Source of the DNA: Campylobacteraceae bacterium
Lineage (GTDB): Bacteria; Campylobacterota; Campylobacteria; Campylobacterales; Campylobacteraceae
Reading direction: 5' to 3'
Assembly (NCBI GenBank): GCA_031276365.1
Contig: JAISNG010000018.1
Span: 1 to 6,995, forward strand
Length of the DNA stretch: 6,995 bases
Shown here: positions 6,455 through 6,995 of the stretch, piece after piece
How the letters are laid out: the number at the start of each line of letters is the position of its first letter
Position numbering within the stretch: the first letter of the stretch is position 1
Made by a program: the position numbers and the translations under genes
The notes under the pieces: model-generated
Databases searched by the model: none
What the model saw: the letters and a program-made list of their open reading frames with translations, nothing else
What the model was told of the DNA's origin: nothing

Positions 6455-6519
6455 AATCTCCTTGCATTTCAGAGCGGTACATTTAGTGCATATATCACTA
6501 AGTCTATACATTTTAAAGA

Positions 6520-6548
6520 ATTTGTCTTACTCTTAAAGATTTTAAATC
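6520..6548. repeat. Decayed CRISPR repeat (copy A)
   Basis: Aligned to the consensus of the downstream array, this 29-bp block keeps CTCTTA-AGATTTTAA-TC and differs at about seven positions. It differs from the next decayed copy (6629-6657) at only two positions, and both share a further downstream stretch (CCTyTCTCTGyCAT), so these two copies form their own subgroup. Confidence 0.55.
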
Positions 6549-6556
6549 CTCTCTCT

Positions 6557-6624
6557 GTCATATCCGTGAAAACAAGTGAAGCGCTTTCGGCTTGCCGAAA
6601 TGTTTCCTTGAAACGGGTATCCAA
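6557..6624. repeat. Degenerate palindromic element between CRISPR-like repeats
   Basis: The element opens with GTCATATCCGTG (6557-6568) and ends with CGGGTATCCAAA (6614-6625), a degenerate version of the GTCATTCCCG...CGGGAATCCAAA frame of its neighbours. Inside are two hairpins, TTTCGG-CTTG-CCGAAA (6585-6600) and GTTTC-CTT-GAAAC (6602-6614). It fills most of the 80-nt gap between decayed repeats A and B, which is far longer than the 34-36-nt spacers of the intact array. Confidence 0.45.
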
Positions 6625-6628
6625 AGTG

Positions 6629-6657
6629 ATTTGCCTTGCTCTTAAAGATTTTAAATC
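6629..6657. repeat. Decayed CRISPR repeat (copy B)
   Basis: This block matches the array consensus at about 24 of 29 positions: TTGCTCTTA-AGATTTTAA-TC is kept, with T to A and G to A changes. The gap to the next repeat is 57 nt and contains a dRS3-like palindrome. Confidence 0.6.
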
Positions 6658-6685
6658 CTTTCTCTGCCATTTCCTCGCGCCGCTT

Positions 6686-6714
6686 CGTCATTCCCGCGCA
6701 GGCGGGAATCCAAA
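6686..6714. repeat. dRS3-like palindromic repeat
   Basis: ATTCCCGCGCAGGCGGGAAT (6690-6709) fits exactly the 20-bp ATTCCC-N8-GGGAAT form of the Neisseria dRS3 repeat. It folds as an 8-bp stem with a GCAG tetraloop, flanked by CGTC and CCAAA. Related dispersed palindromes occur in many bacterial genomes; the dRS3 kind serves as a target for site-specific integration of filamentous phage. A short minus-strand frame reading LDSRLRGND arises from it and is not a gene. Confidence 0.65.
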
Positions 6715-6995
6715 TGTCTCATTGCTTTTATAGATTTTAAGTTATTCCAACGACCATATGAAGCGCATATGCCGCTTATTCTTATTGCTCTTATAGATTT
6801 TAAGTCAAAGTTATATAATACTTTTAAGGACATCTTCAGAAAATTCTCATTGCTCTTATGGATTTTAAGTCTACAAGCGACGGATTTATGGGCATGCGAT
6901 AGTTTATTCTTATTGCTCTTATAGATTTTAAGTCTTGCAAATGAAGTCGTTGGTTATGTAAGAAACGGAATTCTCATTGCTCTTATAGATTTTAA
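6715..6995. CRISPR. CRISPR array, leader-distal end, continuing past the right edge
   Basis: There are five repeats of about 29 bp, with core ATTGCTCTTATAGATTTTAA preceded by ATTCTy and followed by GTC: 6715-6743 (degenerate), 6778-6806, 6843-6871 (one change, ATGG), 6906-6934 and 6970-6995 (cut by the edge). The spacers between them are unrelated in sequence and 34, 36, 34 and 35 nt long. Decay of the left-hand repeats marks this as the old, leader-distal end. The leader therefore lies to the right, and crRNAs would be transcribed on the minus strand, with the repeat reading GACTTAAAATCTATAAGAGC.... Repeat and spacer lengths fit type I or III better than the 36-bp repeats of typical type II arrays. 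No cas gene lies in the window. Confidence 0.85.

Noticed and set aside
6223..6486. 87-codon plus-strand frame overlapping the end of the lipoprotein gene
   Set aside because: Out of frame with the lipoprotein, no ribosome-binding site, and its second half lies in the palindromic repeat.
6483..6501. Inverted repeat TTAGTG-N7-CACTAA as a terminator of the lipoprotein gene
   Set aside because: Six base pairs, AT-rich, no T-tract, and about 145 bp after the stop codon.
6744..6777. Shared octamer GCATATGC in the first spacer and in the 4479-4494 palindrome, as a possible self-targeting match
   Set aside because: Eight bases of a self-complementary AT-rich word are easily shared by chance, and flanking bases do not match.
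6651..6833. 60-codon minus-strand frame containing LDSRLRGND
   Set aside because: The well-known spurious peptide arises from translating the dRS3-like palindrome; the frame also crosses CRISPR repeats.

Overview
The window looks like chromosomal DNA from a member of the Campylobacterota (Epsilonproteobacteria). The reasons are a 620-residue RpoD with region 1.1 and an acidic spacer, promoters with a good (extended) TATAAT box but T-rich phased tracts in place of a -35 box, AT-rich coding sequence and short intergenic gaps. The genus cannot be set from the sequence alone.

Layout. Positions 1-949 (minus strand) hold the first two thirds of aspartate ammonia-lyase (aspA), cut by the left edge just before the catalytic GSS loop. 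A divergent promoter region (950-1119) separates it from rpoD (1120-2982). Behind rpoD are two small co-directional genes: a 93-residue protein that is essentially a free-standing sigma-70 region 4, whose C-terminal 42 residues and 129 bp are a diverged copy of the end of rpoD, and, 5 bp further on, a 229-residue protein with a PAS-like N-terminus and what looks like a degenerate histidine-kinase ATPase core. These three may form an operon in which the main sigma factor is made together with a sigma-4 paralogue and a possible sensor-like partner. A small exported DUF1161-type protein (4088-4342) follows with its own promoter and a probable terminator.

The second half is accessory in character. 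A 606-residue lipoprotein (4518-6338) has an unusually long N-region, a lipobox, an InlB/Listeria-Bacteroides-type repeat and eight GLUG-type repeats. It is expressed from an extended -10 promoter with a perfect 16-bp palindrome just downstream. After it comes a gene-free tract (6339-6995). This carries palindromic dRS3-like elements (ATTCCC-N8-GGGAAT type) interleaved with decayed copies of a CRISPR repeat, and then a better preserved CRISPR array (five repeats of about 29 bp, spacers 34-36 bp) running off the right edge. Repeat decay on the left implies that the leader, and possibly cas genes, lie to the right outside the window, with crRNA transcription probably on the minus strand.

The points most worth following are the rpoD/sigma-4/PAS-kinase-like cluster, and the mixture of palindromic elements with the eroding end of the CRISPR array.
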